The position numbers were made by a program, and so were the translations under genes. From the NCBI GenBank assembly GCA_973895155.1, contig OZ316898.1, forward strand, positions 14,818,001-14,882,000: 64,000 bases of DNA, written 5' to 3'. Below the pieces are notes generated by a model, which searched no databases, was not told the origin of the DNA, and worked only from the letters and a program-made list of their open reading frames with translations. This document shows, piece by piece, positions 31,954 to 45,300 of the stretch; the first letter of the stretch is position 1; every line of letters starts with the position of its first letter. Origin of the DNA: Marsupella aquatica. Its lineage: Eukaryota > Marchantiophyta.

Positions 31954-33841
31954 TCACAAAAAATTTGGAAAGTCAAGGGGCCGTACAAATACGTCCGTAC
32001 GACCACTATAATCCTCCTCCTCTTCATTCACGGTGCCCTGGCTTGAGCTCCGTGAGTGGGCCTCCTCATCACTCTCCACTGGAGTGAGTGCCACTTCACT
32101 CCTCTTCTTCTTCACCGGGGTACTCCTTATGCTAGTGCTTCCCTGCTTCCTCAAATTGGCCAAGGCCTGCCACGCCTTGATGTACCCCTCACCAATGGTG
32201 TAGGCCATAAGGCCGCCTCTTCACCAGACCGCAACTCCAACGGTAAAACCTGCCCGGTGGCCATGGGAGTCCCAGGGGTGACAGATCGGGATGGCATCCC
32301 CGGGGTCCCCGTGTTGACCTGAGCCTCTCGTAACGATTTACGTACCTCCCTGAGCTTCTTCTCTAAGCTCTTGCTCTTCTCTTGACTCTTCTTGGCTGCA
32401 TCCAACAGGGTCCATACTTCCCACTGACTTCCTTCACCACTATCTCAATGGCCCTGGAGATCAAATCCGGGGAAAGTGTGAAGCTAGGTGTGCAGGGGCT
32501 CTTCCGTTTCCCCAGACTCAAGGCCTCACTCCTCTTAGCCCTTGTCTCAAAGATCACCATTTGACTCCGTAGTGCTCCCACCTGGGCTCTTAACTCCACC
32601 ACTTCTCCAGAATTCTGCTTCTCTTTGGCCAATGCCTGTTTCAATACTCCAACCTCTTCCACTTCCTTGGCCTTGGTGGACAAGGCTCCCTTCAAGTTGG
32701 AGATCTCTACGTGAGCTGCTTGGAGAAGCTTAACCTTCTCATGAATGGCCTCCTCCTTGGCCTTGATCACCTCCTTCATAGACAGGGCACTCTGCTCCAA
32801 ATTCTCTACTCTGGCGGTGGCCTGCTTGAGAGAATCTCTCAATGCGTGGACTAGCTTGAGTCCCTCATGGACCCCCTCCCGGAAATCCCGTAACTCCACC
32901 AAGTAGACATCAGGAATGTCATAGACCACGGGCTCCTCCGGATCTCCCACAAGTGATTCAAGCCACTCCAATGTGGAGTCCTCATCCTAGTTTTCTTCCT
33001 CTCTATTATCATCCCCAACCGCCGACGATGATCCCTCCGTTAGTTTCCACAAGATAGTAGTGGCCATACTCCTGATTTCCGTGGTAAGGGATGATCTAGA
33101 GTCTTCCTGTCCCGGGGAAACAATCCACCCTTCTGCTCTGGCCAGCAAAAATGACCCCATCAAATGTATAGCCCCACCTGGTTTCACACTCCCAGGATCG
33201 GCGTCCAATAGCTTCTTCAACCCGTAGTACCACCATCCATACACATGGGCTGGATAGTTCTTGATGTCCATAGCTACCACGAAATGCTCTCCATTCACCA
33301 CCCCGGATTGCACGTTACCAAGGACCCGTTGATGAACCTTGGCCAGAAATCCCTTGTGCTCAGCATCCTTGACGGCGGAAAGAGGAATGGAAGTAGTGGA
33401 GGTGGGATTAGTCACCCAACCGGCCACCATTGTCAACGTGAGCTCTCCCCTTATGTTCCGAGGTGTGAATGAGAATTGCTGGTTCTCTAGAAACAGAAGC
33501 TTAGCTAACTCCACATGGGCCACTACCCGTTGGAGACATTCAAAGTAGATTCCTTCCGTACGTAACTCCATCCCGGCCATTGTAATCTCCACCTTCATGA
33601 ACTCCGTGAGCCCGGTGGCTTGAAAAATATTCCTACAATCCTCCATCACCTTGGCGGAGGTTTGGGGATAAATTCGATGGAAAACCTTCCTACTCACCGG
33701 TGCGGAACTTGCCGCCAGTCCAGTACTCATCGTAGCTTCTCTCTCTTCTCTCTCTCTTGCAATCAATGTCTCAACGTAGTCACGGTAAGCAGCCTTGTAT
33801 CTACGAACGCATGCCACACTAAACTCCGGTTGATCCAGCAT
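31954..33841 (-). pseudogene. Unrecognised ORF with coiled coil, broken in four pieces
   Basis: Minus-strand frames 33841-32987, 32971-32363, 32405-32151 and 32208-31954 follow one another as one protein of about 620 residues. The first break is an in-frame TAG at 32989; the next two are single missing bases near 32400 and 32215. The N-terminal 280 residues are globular, with YAHVYGWWYYGLKKLL-like aromatic content (about 33190-33250) and AGWVTNPTSTTSIPLS. The middle is a long heptad-rich coiled coil (about 32880-32560, Lys/Glu/Leu-rich). The C-terminus is Ser/Glu-rich. A TTTCTAG acceptor precedes the first block (about 33849-33855), so an upstream exon is likely. I do not recognise it; it resembles the uncharacterised ORFs carried by some plant retroelements. 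Confidence 0.45.
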
Positions 33842-34620
33842 CCATGCATCTAGAAATCAAATCCTCAATCACCAAATCCCGTCACCCGTAGCAATGTCAA
33901 TTCCCTGGCCCGAAATGGCCCCCGTATCCCGATCAATCAATTACCCTCAATTCCCTCAGAAGCCACTCCGTGCTGCTACCGCTAATGCTCGGAGAAATCA
34001 TGCCAACAAGCCCCAACAATTGACCATGAGAAAGGGCTTCCAAAATAATTGCAAAATGTGGAGAGAGCTTTCGGCAAGAGTTGAGAGAGAGCCCGAGTTT
34101 TTGCTTTCGGCAATGAGTTGGTCTTGCAAAAGAGAGGAAGTGAAAAAATAGGAAGGAAAAAAAAAGGAACAGCTGTGGCTCCTTTGCTAATTTTCCCTCG
34201 CGGCTGCGCCTTGCTTACGCCCTTAACTCGCAGCTGCGCCTTGCGCCCCGGCACCCTTTTACTCCTCCTCGCGGCTGCCCCTCGCTTACGCCCCGGCAGC
34301 CCCTTTCGGGGCTCCGCCTACTCGCGGGGCGGCCCTCCGTCTCGCGCCTGCTGCCTCCCAACTTGCGGGCACGCAGCCTTACACTGGGCCCTCCACCTGG
34401 CGCCCCACGGCTCGCGGGCTCCTCCTCCCTGGCTGACTCCGCCATATTACACGGGGGCCAAGAAAAACTGCCGGGGTCTCCAAATATTAATGGGTGGTAT
34501 CCCCTTAAGATGCCTAATTTTCTTCTCCCACAACGACAAGACCCAAGAGAACAAAGGGTCAATTAAAAAAATAGTTCCTCCCGGGTTCAAATAGCTCCGG
34601 CCCTCCAGAGCAACATGAAC
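33842..34620. other. Low-complexity GC-rich intergenic stretch
   Basis: GCGGCTGCGCCTTGC words repeat at about 34199, 34230 and 34269. Overlapping open frames on both strands come from this composition and are not accepted as genes. Confidence 0.5.
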
Positions 34621-37600
34621 ACACACCGGGATGATTAACTTTTAAGAAATTAAAACAAAATTGAAAAACTCTTGTGTATATTGGCTTATTTATTTACATG
34701 CATCTTGCCAATAACACCTAATGGTGACTTTTCGAGACGGGGACCCCGTCACATGTAAGCACAAACCCTTGATAAGTGTACATAAACACATATTGATGTG
34801 TGCACAATTCCATGGAATACACTTACTGATAAGTGCATGACATTTTTCCAGTACAGTAGAATTGCCCTAATGGTCTTAGTATAGATTGGTAGAACTACAC
34901 AATTTAGGGTCGAGTGATGTTCTGTCATAGAGGGGTTCGTTGCACATGGACAGTGTAGCTCTTATAGATAAATACACAATTCCATTTTGTTGCACTTATC
35001 ACCTAATCCAAACCCGCATTAAGTGCATTATAGCGCTACTCCTTCTTGACAGTGTGCACTTAGAGAGGGGCCACTGTAGATAAATGTCAAAGATGTTTTT
35101 GGGAGATATATGCTTGATGGGCCCTCTGGCGAAACTTTCTTACCTGATGGGCCCTTACGGAACTTTTCTTACCTAATAGGCCCCCTCTTAATGAGCCGTA
35201 CTCACTCTTCTTGTGAGGTGCCAAACTTTGTAGTTGACCACAACAGGCCCTATGTTGTACACTGTGTGTTTACGTCCAGTCCACCACAGTCCACGCCATA
35301 GTGAATCGTTCTCCCAACCGAGTGGCCAACAACACAGTCGACAACGGGGTTCTAAATAGGGTGGGGGTGGATTTAGCCATAAAAACATTGCATTATATAA
35401 GTATTCATGTGTTGTGAGGGGTTTAGGGTTGTTGCTGCTACCCGACAATCGTCGCTCTTTGATTCTTTGTGTTACAGGAGGGAAGCGCTCGGGTTTTGTC
35501 AGTGCTTGGGCATTTGTTGATGCTTGATGCTCGGGTTTTGTCAATACCTTCAGGTTGTTGATTGAAGCCCAGTGCCTAGTGCCTAGTGACAGAAAACAAG
35601 TGCTGGTGAAAGTACCAGGATCATAACGACTGCACATGTCCACCAAACTCATAGGCCCAGATCAAAAACGTTGAGAAAACTATGTGTGGATCACATGAAA
35701 GTAAGCCCTATGACTATTCCGCGGTACGGTAAAAATTCAAATCCGAAGACATGATCCATACTATATTCATTTTGTAATTTGTGTTGCGTCCCTGATTCAA
35801 ATCCAAAAACATAATCCATATTGTTTTCACTTTGCAATTTGGGCGTTGCGGCCACAATTCTGCAGTTCCCTTAATTGCGTTGTTTAACTTTTTTGTTCCA
35901 CCGTGCAAGGTTGGGTACGGGATTCGACAGTGCAATTTGCTTCACAGTCATGGTTGACCACAGAGTTTTGGGGAAACAAAATTGGTCATTGTATCAAGCA
36001 AAAATTGGTTAGAGTGACTCTTAGAAGACGCAAAAGTGTAGCAAGGGCCCATTAGATTAAAAAATTACACCAAAGGCCCATCAAACTTATACCTCTCTTT
36101 TTGGCCAGGAAACAATTTTCACACGAGATCTTCATGTTTGTGTCCCTCCCTCGGTCATGGACTGTCGGGCCGCTGCAAATGAGTAGTCATTGAAGGTCGA
36201 GGGCTTTATTTCAAGTCCTTCGGCTCCACCACACCTAATTAGAGCCTACTTCGTGATCCTCTTCATGAGTTCATGACCTGCATTCTCCGCCAAAATAAGG
36301 GATATCACTTCGCACAACATATAAAGATCCCGGCCAGAAAAGATCATTTCGGGAGACTTTACTCTTTCGCACATTCGAAATGATCGTGATCTGCCAATGG
36401 TCAGTGGGCGTACCCATATTCAAGGGAAATCCTACGGGAATCAATGCACGACGCTGCAGGTTCAGTATGAAGTGATTACCATTTAACTTCGGAAACTGGG
36501 GTTTAGGGTATATTATCGTGAATCGTGCCCATCGTTCTGTCATTCTTTTTGGTAAGTGGAGGAACAGCCAAAGTTGTCCAACACGAGACGTTCATGACCT
36601 TTCGGTCATCGTAGGTCGTGGATGATGTGTTCAACCCGGTGAGAGATTGAGTTGGGAGTACCTGTTGTTACCTGGTTAATGGGAACTTAATTCTATGAAG
36701 TCTGATATATGAAGGTACGTATTGTTGCCTGGTCATAGAAACGTCATAGTTCATCTGAATTTGATGCTAGCGCTGTTGGTTAAGCTCAATTATGCATTCA
36801 TTCCATCAGGTTTGTTAATGTGGTACTGCATTCATGTTGGAATGACGATAGAGTCTACTGTGGTATTTGGCATATGAGCACAGGTTAGAGGAATTTTCCA
36901 TACCAAGTGTAATTATTCTGTTATTCCTTCTAAGTAAGTATCTGGCTGTCCATATTTGAGTGTCAATTTTTGAGTGTGGTTTTTTATGTGCACACACGTT
37001 TATGTTTCAACGAAGGGGCGTCATGCCAATTTTAGAATCCACAGTAGATCCCGTGTCCAAAACTCTGGGTTAACAGTTTAGAAAGATCACACGGGCTGAT
37101 GAACATGCAAGTACATTCATGGCCTTGCTATATTAATAAAAATGATGACGTGTCTGTTGAGTATGCCCATTTGAGAGGACACTTTCTGAGACTGTATACT
37201 GCACTAGGTCATTTGCGTTTTTTCTTCCCTCTCACCTTGAATGCCTGTCGCGTAGCAACTTGAACAGGGGCTGTATAGAGGCAGGTGATCTAGCTACTAG
37301 TAGGAAGAAATCTATGAAAAGGAATGAAAGCTGGGCCATTCCATCCCCATCATCGACAACTTTAGTACTACCTCCATGTGGGAGCTTCGAAGTTCTCCAT
37401 TAAGCAGGTGGTCACATGAACTCATCACTTGTAGGCTCGGTTGTCGGTTGGTAACTTGGTTCAGGGCAAAGAGTCCATCAATTTAGGGTTCATCCTGAAG
37501 ACGAGGCCAATCTCACCTAGAATATATATTTCAAATGTCCTTCAAATTTTCTGATAGACAGAAGAACTGAGGACATAAATTCTCATCCAAATTGGGCAGC

Positions 37601-40600
37601 AGCTTGATAAATGGAGGGTTAGTATCCAGTTAGTTCTCATTCTAGACCACCAATAAGGATTGGATTGTCATTCATCATTATCGTTTTTTTCTAGAATCTC
37701 CCTGAGAATTCAATTGAGAGTTTTGTTGTCGCTTCTTCTTTTAGCGTCCACACCATCCTCCTAGCTAGAAAAGGCTTTAAAAAGGGTCTCCGTATAGTTG
37801 TTGGCAGGTGACTCTGAGTTCCCAATCATGGTACACCACAGCATTTAGGAATTTTCTCGTTAATATACTGTGGCCACGCCAAGACAGATTGTCATGGTCC
37901 CTCTCTTGCTGTAGGACTCAGTTGAATTAAATTGCAGACTTTGAAAACGGACTGCTTGGCACTAAGGCAATCCTCAATTGTCAATCCAGAAAACGATCCA
38001 CTATAACATTGTCAGCGGGATTGTCAGTCACCTTATGGCGATCGTATGCTTTAACTAAGGCGGAATGAGTCCTCTGAACCTGGCTGTAACTTCCAGTAAT
38101 CTCTTCGTCATGATCCCGAGACGGAAGTGGAAGTGAACAGTTCAATTGCATAATTGTAATATTTGAATGAAAACGATGTGCCAGTCCAATATCTTAGTTC
38201 CTCTGTCTCAGAAAGTCCCGTATAATTGCGGCAGCACTGTTCCATGTACCAATAGGCAGTTCCCCAACCTGCACAAGTGCTCAATCGTGGATTCAAATTC
38301 TCATTATGTTCTTAAGCTGAGAAGAAGCATGACAAGTTGCTAGGAAGATGTTAATTAGCATTGAATGTAAGTGAAACTTCCAGGTCTAGCTTGTAGAATC
38401 TTGAGGAGATTATAAAATTTAATTCTAATTGGATGTAAAGTGCGTTCTTTCACGAATCACAGACCATACATGCAGGTAAGCATGCCACCAAGCTCATGTC
38501 GGACGCCCTTTAGCATCCAGCCGATGATCTAGTTCAATGCAGTCTCTTTCAAATCTCTCCATCCCCCCCCATCGGACGGCATGTATTTGCGAAACTTTCT
38601 AGCTTCCTTAAAATGCTATCCAGTTCTCACTACTGGGAGAAGATGGCTTTTCCTTAGTTTTCTCTTCACATCGCAGCTGAACATTAGACCATCGCATGTA
38701 GCTAGACAGTCTTATCACAAGAAGATATGATAAGACAGTCTACATGTTCGTCTGCGTTTCTTTTCACGTCGCAGCTGAACATGTCTTATCACAAGATAAA
38801 GAACGGCGCCGTTGATAAATGAATGCTGGGCATAATCCTCGCTGTTCCATATATCCACCAGAGGACATAAACTACACGAAAGTGTCCAGAATTGCCCTAT
38901 ACTTTCTACATTCTACTTGTAATTCCTTCAACCCAAGTGAACAAGAGGGTCATAATAAATTTTGAAAAGTCTTGAAGCTATCGAGCAGGATGAAGATGTA
39001 CTGGAGCCATTAGGCAAATTTATCCTAGTCTATACGATTTTAGTCAGATCCATATTGAACTCGGTGGAAAATAATGCGGATTATTCAGTCTGGTCCACAC
39101 TAACTTGAACTAGGCAGAAAAAATGAGGTTTACACATTATTTGACTGCAATACTTGACACTACTCTCGAACCCACACTTTTCATCCTGCTATAGAAACAT
39201 TGAAATACCCAAACCCGTTAAACTCTGGACACACCACACCCAATTTCCAAACCAGACTGATTTCCGATTTGTAGGAAATGCCGCAATGGTGACTGTAGCT
39301 TCCCATATTAAGCAGAGCCAGTTGAAGCTGACAGAACTAGTATCCGTCCTACACTCGCAACTGTTGACAGAAACATAGTCATTGTGACTGAAGTCTTCAA
39401 AGTTTTGGCATGGATGTAATGAACAGATCAGCGGATACAATGAACAGATCAGCTGACGCAATGCAACTCTACTGCAGTGCGACATTGTCTTGATTTGTAA
39501 AACCGCCGGTGACTTAGGGGAAATTCATTAGAATTTTCCATAAAGTAGCAGAACACAAGGCAAAACTGTCACGTCCCGGGGTGGGAAATCAAATTCATCC
39601 TACCTTACGTGAGACTCTTACCTAGGTTGATGTTGGTGTTCTTAAATACTACCTTACAAAAAACACAACCCTAGCGTGTTTGTATTTTCCCTTGGTAATA
39701 AGTGTATTTTGCCAATTCTTGTGTTCATATGGCACTTCGTACTCACCTACAACACCAGATTTGCCTGTAAATCTCTAATCACATCATCTATTTGGGCTAC
39801 AAAATAGTATCAATAAGTTCTAAATAGGTAATGATGCAGGACCTAGTAAGCCAGCCTGAGGTATTCTATTATGCGAGGAAACAGGAATTTTGTTAGTGAG
39901 GAGAATGTTGTTAGCGAGACACTCTAGGTTAAAATTATTTTTTACATTTTGCTGCCTTTTATATATTTTGTGTGTTTTTATGACTCCTGATGGCTAGCTG
40001 ATGGCTAGCAACCTCGCTAGCCAAAAAAGGAGTCCCAAAAATGTCTGTTATGAACCAGCTTGTTGTTGGCGAGCAGTTGGATATAGAAAAATTAGGGACC
40101 ATGTGAGGAAGATTTTTACTTGTGCGAGTAAATTTTTTACTGTTTACTCGCACGCTACAATGACCCAGCCTGCCTCTACTCCTACTTGGCTTTATCCAAT
40201 TCTGCCGTGCTCTCCGGGCGCAGCAGGAGCTCACCTCTTCAGATTCAGTGCTTTGCACAGTGGGGCATTCTCTCAGTAAGGCAATACGGTTCCTCTTAAA
40301 GTCCCCAAAGGCATCCTTAGGAAATATTACATAGCTTACTGGGAAATCTCCTGGTGTCAGCAATATTGGGGTTCCACATTAACCCAAAGCTGGGAGAGGC
40401 TCCTATTTTCAAAAGTGGGAATACATGCAATTCTACCACTCTACCCGCTCAGGGTTAACTCTAGTCTTGGGTTAACTTCTAGTTACTTATGTAAAGTGTA
40501 TGTAAATTCTCAATGTAAAGTGTATGTAAAGATTTCACCAAAGAAGAGTGGCAATTTATCTAATTAGACTGAAACAAGTGCCAATGTAGTAAATCTCACA

Positions 40601-42200
40601 TATAAATAAACCCCTGCCAAATTGCTGACACCAGGAGATTTTCAAAAGTGGGAATACATGCAATTCTACCAACCCCCCGCCCCCCCCCCTCAAACATTAT
40701 AATGGCAATGAAAAATATTCGTGGCAAATTTTAGCTCATTCACACAACTATTTTCCTTGTAAGAAACCTACATGCACAAAGTCTCCTGGCTAGTTCAAAA
40801 GAGAATAAAAACCCTGTGAAATTCACTTCTAAATGCAGTACTTCAACGGATGGGACCACTTTGCTCCCTTCTCCAAAGAAATAAATGAGTAGTCCATATA
40901 AAGGACCAGAATTGGGGTTTACCCGCTTGAAAGTCAATTGCTTGTTGATGGGAGATCTTCTTTAAACCGCCAGCAGTCATATAAATTGGGGAAGTGTCCA
41001 AAACTTCTCACTTTTTCACTTTCCTCTCATTCTTCTCCTCTCCAGTTCCATATTGCTCCACAAAATCAGGAAATGATACTATTTATGGTGAAACATGGTT
41101 TTTGTCATGGCTAGTGGTGGTTCAAAACACAACTACCCGCACTATAAAGTCTCCTAACTAGTTCAGAAAGCCTACTTCTTTTTAGTTAAAATCATGCTTT
41201 GTCTCTTTTTTAGTTTAATTATTACCTGGTCTTCTTCTTCCACTATGAGTAAGAAAAGTAACTTTAATTAACCTGAAACAATCCAATAGTCAACATCCGG
41301 CCAGGTTCCACCGTCAGATGGTCATCTGTACGTGTCCTCTACTTGCGATGTAACCGCAACAGTCATGCTTTCCAACACACAACTTTGCCCCCATCCCAAC
41401 TCACTTGCCCCCCTCCTGGTTGGTTGCCCCTCTTCCCCTTGCAAAAACAAAATAAAATATCATGAACCAGAAATAGGTTTTTACGAGCCAAAAAAGTAAG
41501 AGAAAATGAGGCCCAAATAGTACGAACATGAAGCTTAAACTAAATGGACAATTGCAAATTCAATTACCCGTAAAAAAATGAAACAAAAGTCAATTGCGTA
41601 TTCACTTGTGAGATATTTTCCTTTTAAACAACCTACGGTAGGTGCACAAAGCTCCTAATACACAAACGGATGGGACCACTTTGTTCCATTATGCAAATAA
41701 ATAAATCGTCAGCGTAACAGGTGAAGGGCGACAAAGCAAAAACCTTGCGTACTTTCGGCACTGCGTTGACAAAGCGAAAGCAAAGAGCCCCAGTATCGAC
41801 ACGGTGGACTCACTTTAGTATGGATGCTCCAAGAATTAAATCAGATGGACCACCTGCGAGAATCCAAGAGTAGTTAGTCACTAGGCAACAATCATGGCAA
41901 AACCCAGATATCTCTACAAAGGACATTCCTAGCGATCTTTCCTGGAAGTGCAATTAATGTTTTCCAGTGGGACCCACCAGATCTCTTTGCCAGACTTAGA
42001 GTCTGACAACCTGGTCATACCAAAGAAATGTAATTAGAAATCATTTTCACATCAGTATGCTCTGAATGAGCTCTGAGTGGTGCAGTCCATCTGCCTTTGA
42101 GATTCATCACAAAGGCGAATGAGCCTCTTGTACTTACCTGCCCCTGCTCGCTACTCACCACCGATTCCAAATTTATTCAAGAGTGTTCCAAGAATGAATG
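34621..42200. other. Gene-poor region, small repeats only
   Basis: No frame with coding character on either strand. Small structures seen: a 30-40-bp repeat of GATGGGCCC...ACTTTCTTACCT (35113-35186); a roughly 60-bp tandem pair with CAAATCC...ATAATCCATA (35735-35845); a hairpin GTCTTATCA/TGATAAGAC (38709-38736); CAGCTGAACAT words at 38677 and 38774; GAAATCTCCTGGTGTCAGCAA (about 40343) inverted at about 40621, with AAAGTGGGAATACATGCAAT repeated near 40412 and 40644. 34780-34960 resembles 49000-49190 at low identity. Confidence 0.45.
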
Positions 42201-42208
42201 AAGTTCAC

Positions 42209-42345
42209 TTTTGGATCGGGTGAAGGTTAACTGTATTGAGAAAGCAGGTTTCAAACAAGGGCACCTGCTCTGTCTTGGATTGGGTGAATGTTAACTGTAT
42301 TGAGAAAGTAGGTTTAAAACAAGGCACCTGCTCAGACATGCCTGG
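42209..42345. repeat. Tandem duplication of about 68 bp
   Basis: GGATCGGGTGAAGGTTAACTG...GGGCACCTGCTC is followed by GGATTGGGTGAATGTTAACTG...GGCACCTGCTC, two adjacent copies with a few substitutions. No gene here. Confidence 0.75.
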
Positions 42346-45300
42346 GGCAAGCCGACGTCTATTTTTTTCTGGCACATGATATTTATTCTCATAGCCAGGT
42401 TTGGCATAGGCAGGTAGCCAGAAGCTACTTTGGGCTAATCAATGTTAATCTACATTATTTAGCCTTTCTCCTGCACCCTTAACCCTCTAACTCTCTCTAG
42501 GAGAATCTCTAATCTGTAGGGGAAAAGTACTCCTTATTAAGTCGAGAAATTTGGGCAATCAGGTCCCAAAACTATGGAAAATCCTACTTGGGACCAGAAT
42601 AGTTACAAAGCAATTGTTTCACATAGGGACATGGTCGGGCATGCGGGTAATGATATGAGAGTGACAAATGCTCAATAACTGGGTTGATGGCTCTAAATGA
42701 TGAAACTCTGCAACAAAAGTTGAAACGAGAAGTGTAGTCCATGAAAGTTTTCTCCATCACTAGTCCAATGCCCATGCCTTGCACAGATGACTTGAAAGCA
42801 AGGCAAAGAAATGATATCAAAGGGAGCAATTACTGTTATCCCTTCCATCATACACTTTCTTGACCAATTTGAGCATAGAAGCCACTCATAAGGGAGTGAT
42901 GTGGACTCTTAAAATAATAAGGTTGTCCAACATGAGCTGGATGGAAATCACAAAATTCTGAAAACCCATAGAAAAACCACACTACAAAAGTTTAACATAT
43001 ATAAACATTATTTTGCTGGAATCTCATTTCAGTTGCAAAACTACATTTGGGCATTTTGGACAACTTTGGATGCAATGGAGACTTGTTTTCATGGATTTCA
43101 GTTTTTTTTTTTCTAGGCAAAATTAGCCAAGAAAGTATTAGCTCATAATACTGGAAAATAATGCAAAGAAAAAGGAAGGCTTGGGTTTTAAATTCCTCAA
43201 ACTACAGAAATAGCTCAACTAAGGGCAAGAACCATTCCTGGCTTCTCAGACTTTGATGGTTTCTTTTATTTGTTCTCGGTCTGTGATAATTGTCTCAAAC
43301 AGAAGGGGGGAGACTGCAATCTTTTGAAAGCAATCCAATTCACCATGAATGATGCTGAAGACTTCTCCTCCGTAGAGCATCCCACCTGTCAGGGAATGCC
43401 CAGCGGGGACAGCTTTGGTGTTGAGGACTTGGCAAACTAGTTTTTCCATCCCAACCGAGCCCTATAAAATGAAAAAACCATAGATCCCAGACCCCAAAAT
43501 ACTTGTCTTCGGCATGCCAGAATTGGCGAACATGGGCGTGCAAGATGGTTCTCTCCCATTTTGCCAAACACTGTGGGTCTCACAGATTAATGCATTGTGA
43601 GGCACCTGGACTGCATGTATCAAATTGACAAAAGACTATTGGAGCACGGGTTGCCTGCCCACTTCTCCAAAGACTGTGGGCCTTGAAGATTAACCAATTG
43701 TGAGGCACCTGGACGCCAAGAATGGACTTGGCAAAAGACCATCAGAGTGCATTGCCGTTGTGCGTAGGGTGGGGATGCTGATCGGACACAATCCACCACC
43801 AGCAAGCCAGTGTGCCATTCAAATCGCTAGTTACGCATTTACCAAGTTATGGGTGGCACTTTCAGTGGGAATGCTCCGAGACCAAGAACCTGTGTTTGTT
43901 CAAGCTCTGTCTGCAATATTCATCCAAGAGAAATTGCTAGACTGCAGTATTTTACTAAAGAATTTCATCACATGTCATTGAGCATGCATTCCCATTGGAT
44001 TCAAATCAGGTGCCAAGATTGGAGATAGACTAACTGCTATTATGTATTGTTCTCGACTTCCTGTTAGGGGGACTTTACAAGAGAGCAGCAAAAGTTTAGG
44101 CACCCTTACTTCCGATGAAATGAATGTGTGTTTATTCAAACTTTTGACTTAGAAAACCCCTGCGGGCATTTCCTTGTTGGGAAATGCCCGAAACCTACAT
44201 TGCACCCTGGTTCGGGTATTTTTCTGTAGACATGGATGTTCGAATCGGGCGGGAGACTGGCACATTTGGAGGTGTGATAATCTTCTGCCCAGTATGTCCT
44301 CTTCTATTTTCATCATCAGCAGGCATGCAGGGCTGGCATCTCTTTAGAAGAAGTTTGCGACATAAATTCTGTCAGGAGGGCAGGTTACCGGCATGTAAAC
44401 ATTTTTTAGGCCATTGCTGTGCCCATAAATCTGCTGGACAGAAATTACGTACTATAAAGCCTGTCTGGACAGCCTGAACCCTGTGACAAGAAAACCTTCC
44501 CTGTTGCTGGTCAAGTTTTCTTTCACGTTCTAGTCACAGGCTAGTAACCCAAGACCACCTCCATTATCCTAATTATACAATGTTCAGGTTTGGCTGCGTC
44601 GGTGAGGCCTGGCATCTAGTCTTACACCTAAATCCTGGCTCAGTTTCATCCATGGTAAAACCGCCTGTTAGTGCTGCTGCGGTCTTCTAAAGTCCCCTCC
44701 CCCCCTTTAGATGTTGTTGTACTGGACTATTTATACATCTTCGAACTTGCTCTAGCTGGTGTAAATGAAAGCCTCTCGCGGTGTTGAAAGTCGAGATTCC
44801 AGTCGTGTTCTCATATGCACTATTGCACTATCTTCAAGCTTGCTCTAGATAGTGAAAATGAAACCCTCTAACGGTATTGAAAGTCGAGATTCCTCTCGTG
44901 TTCTCATTTTAGAGACGGACACAAACACCTCCCTCGAGCTTGCTCTAAATACTGTAACTGGAGCCCTCTCACTGAATTGAACATTGAGATTCCTCTCTTC
45001 TCATCCTACAGATGGACCTTCATTTCGCAAGATGGTTATGCCGTCCCTTCACATCGATATGCCGTAATTTCGCAAGATGGTTGTGTCTGATCCACGAAAG
45101 CAAATGACGACCTCTACTGACAATTGTGTTCATCCTCGGTCAGCCTGGCTGTGAACACGCGCAACGGACAGATGATTGATACTGGTAGCGTCCCGGTCTG
45201 AAATGTGAACGGTGCTTGCACTGACGATAGACGATTCCCTTCCGATCAAGTGGTCTGGTTTCTTCACGATAAAATAGACTCCCTTTCAATGATGTTGGAC

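Noticed and set aside
34118-34594. ORF of 158 residues and its antisense partner
   Set aside because: GC-rich repeated words give open frames on both strands; no domain-like sequence.
39959-40363. 134-residue minus-strand ORF
   Set aside because: No coding character, no splice or promoter signals, and it is overlapped by an inverted-repeat pair.
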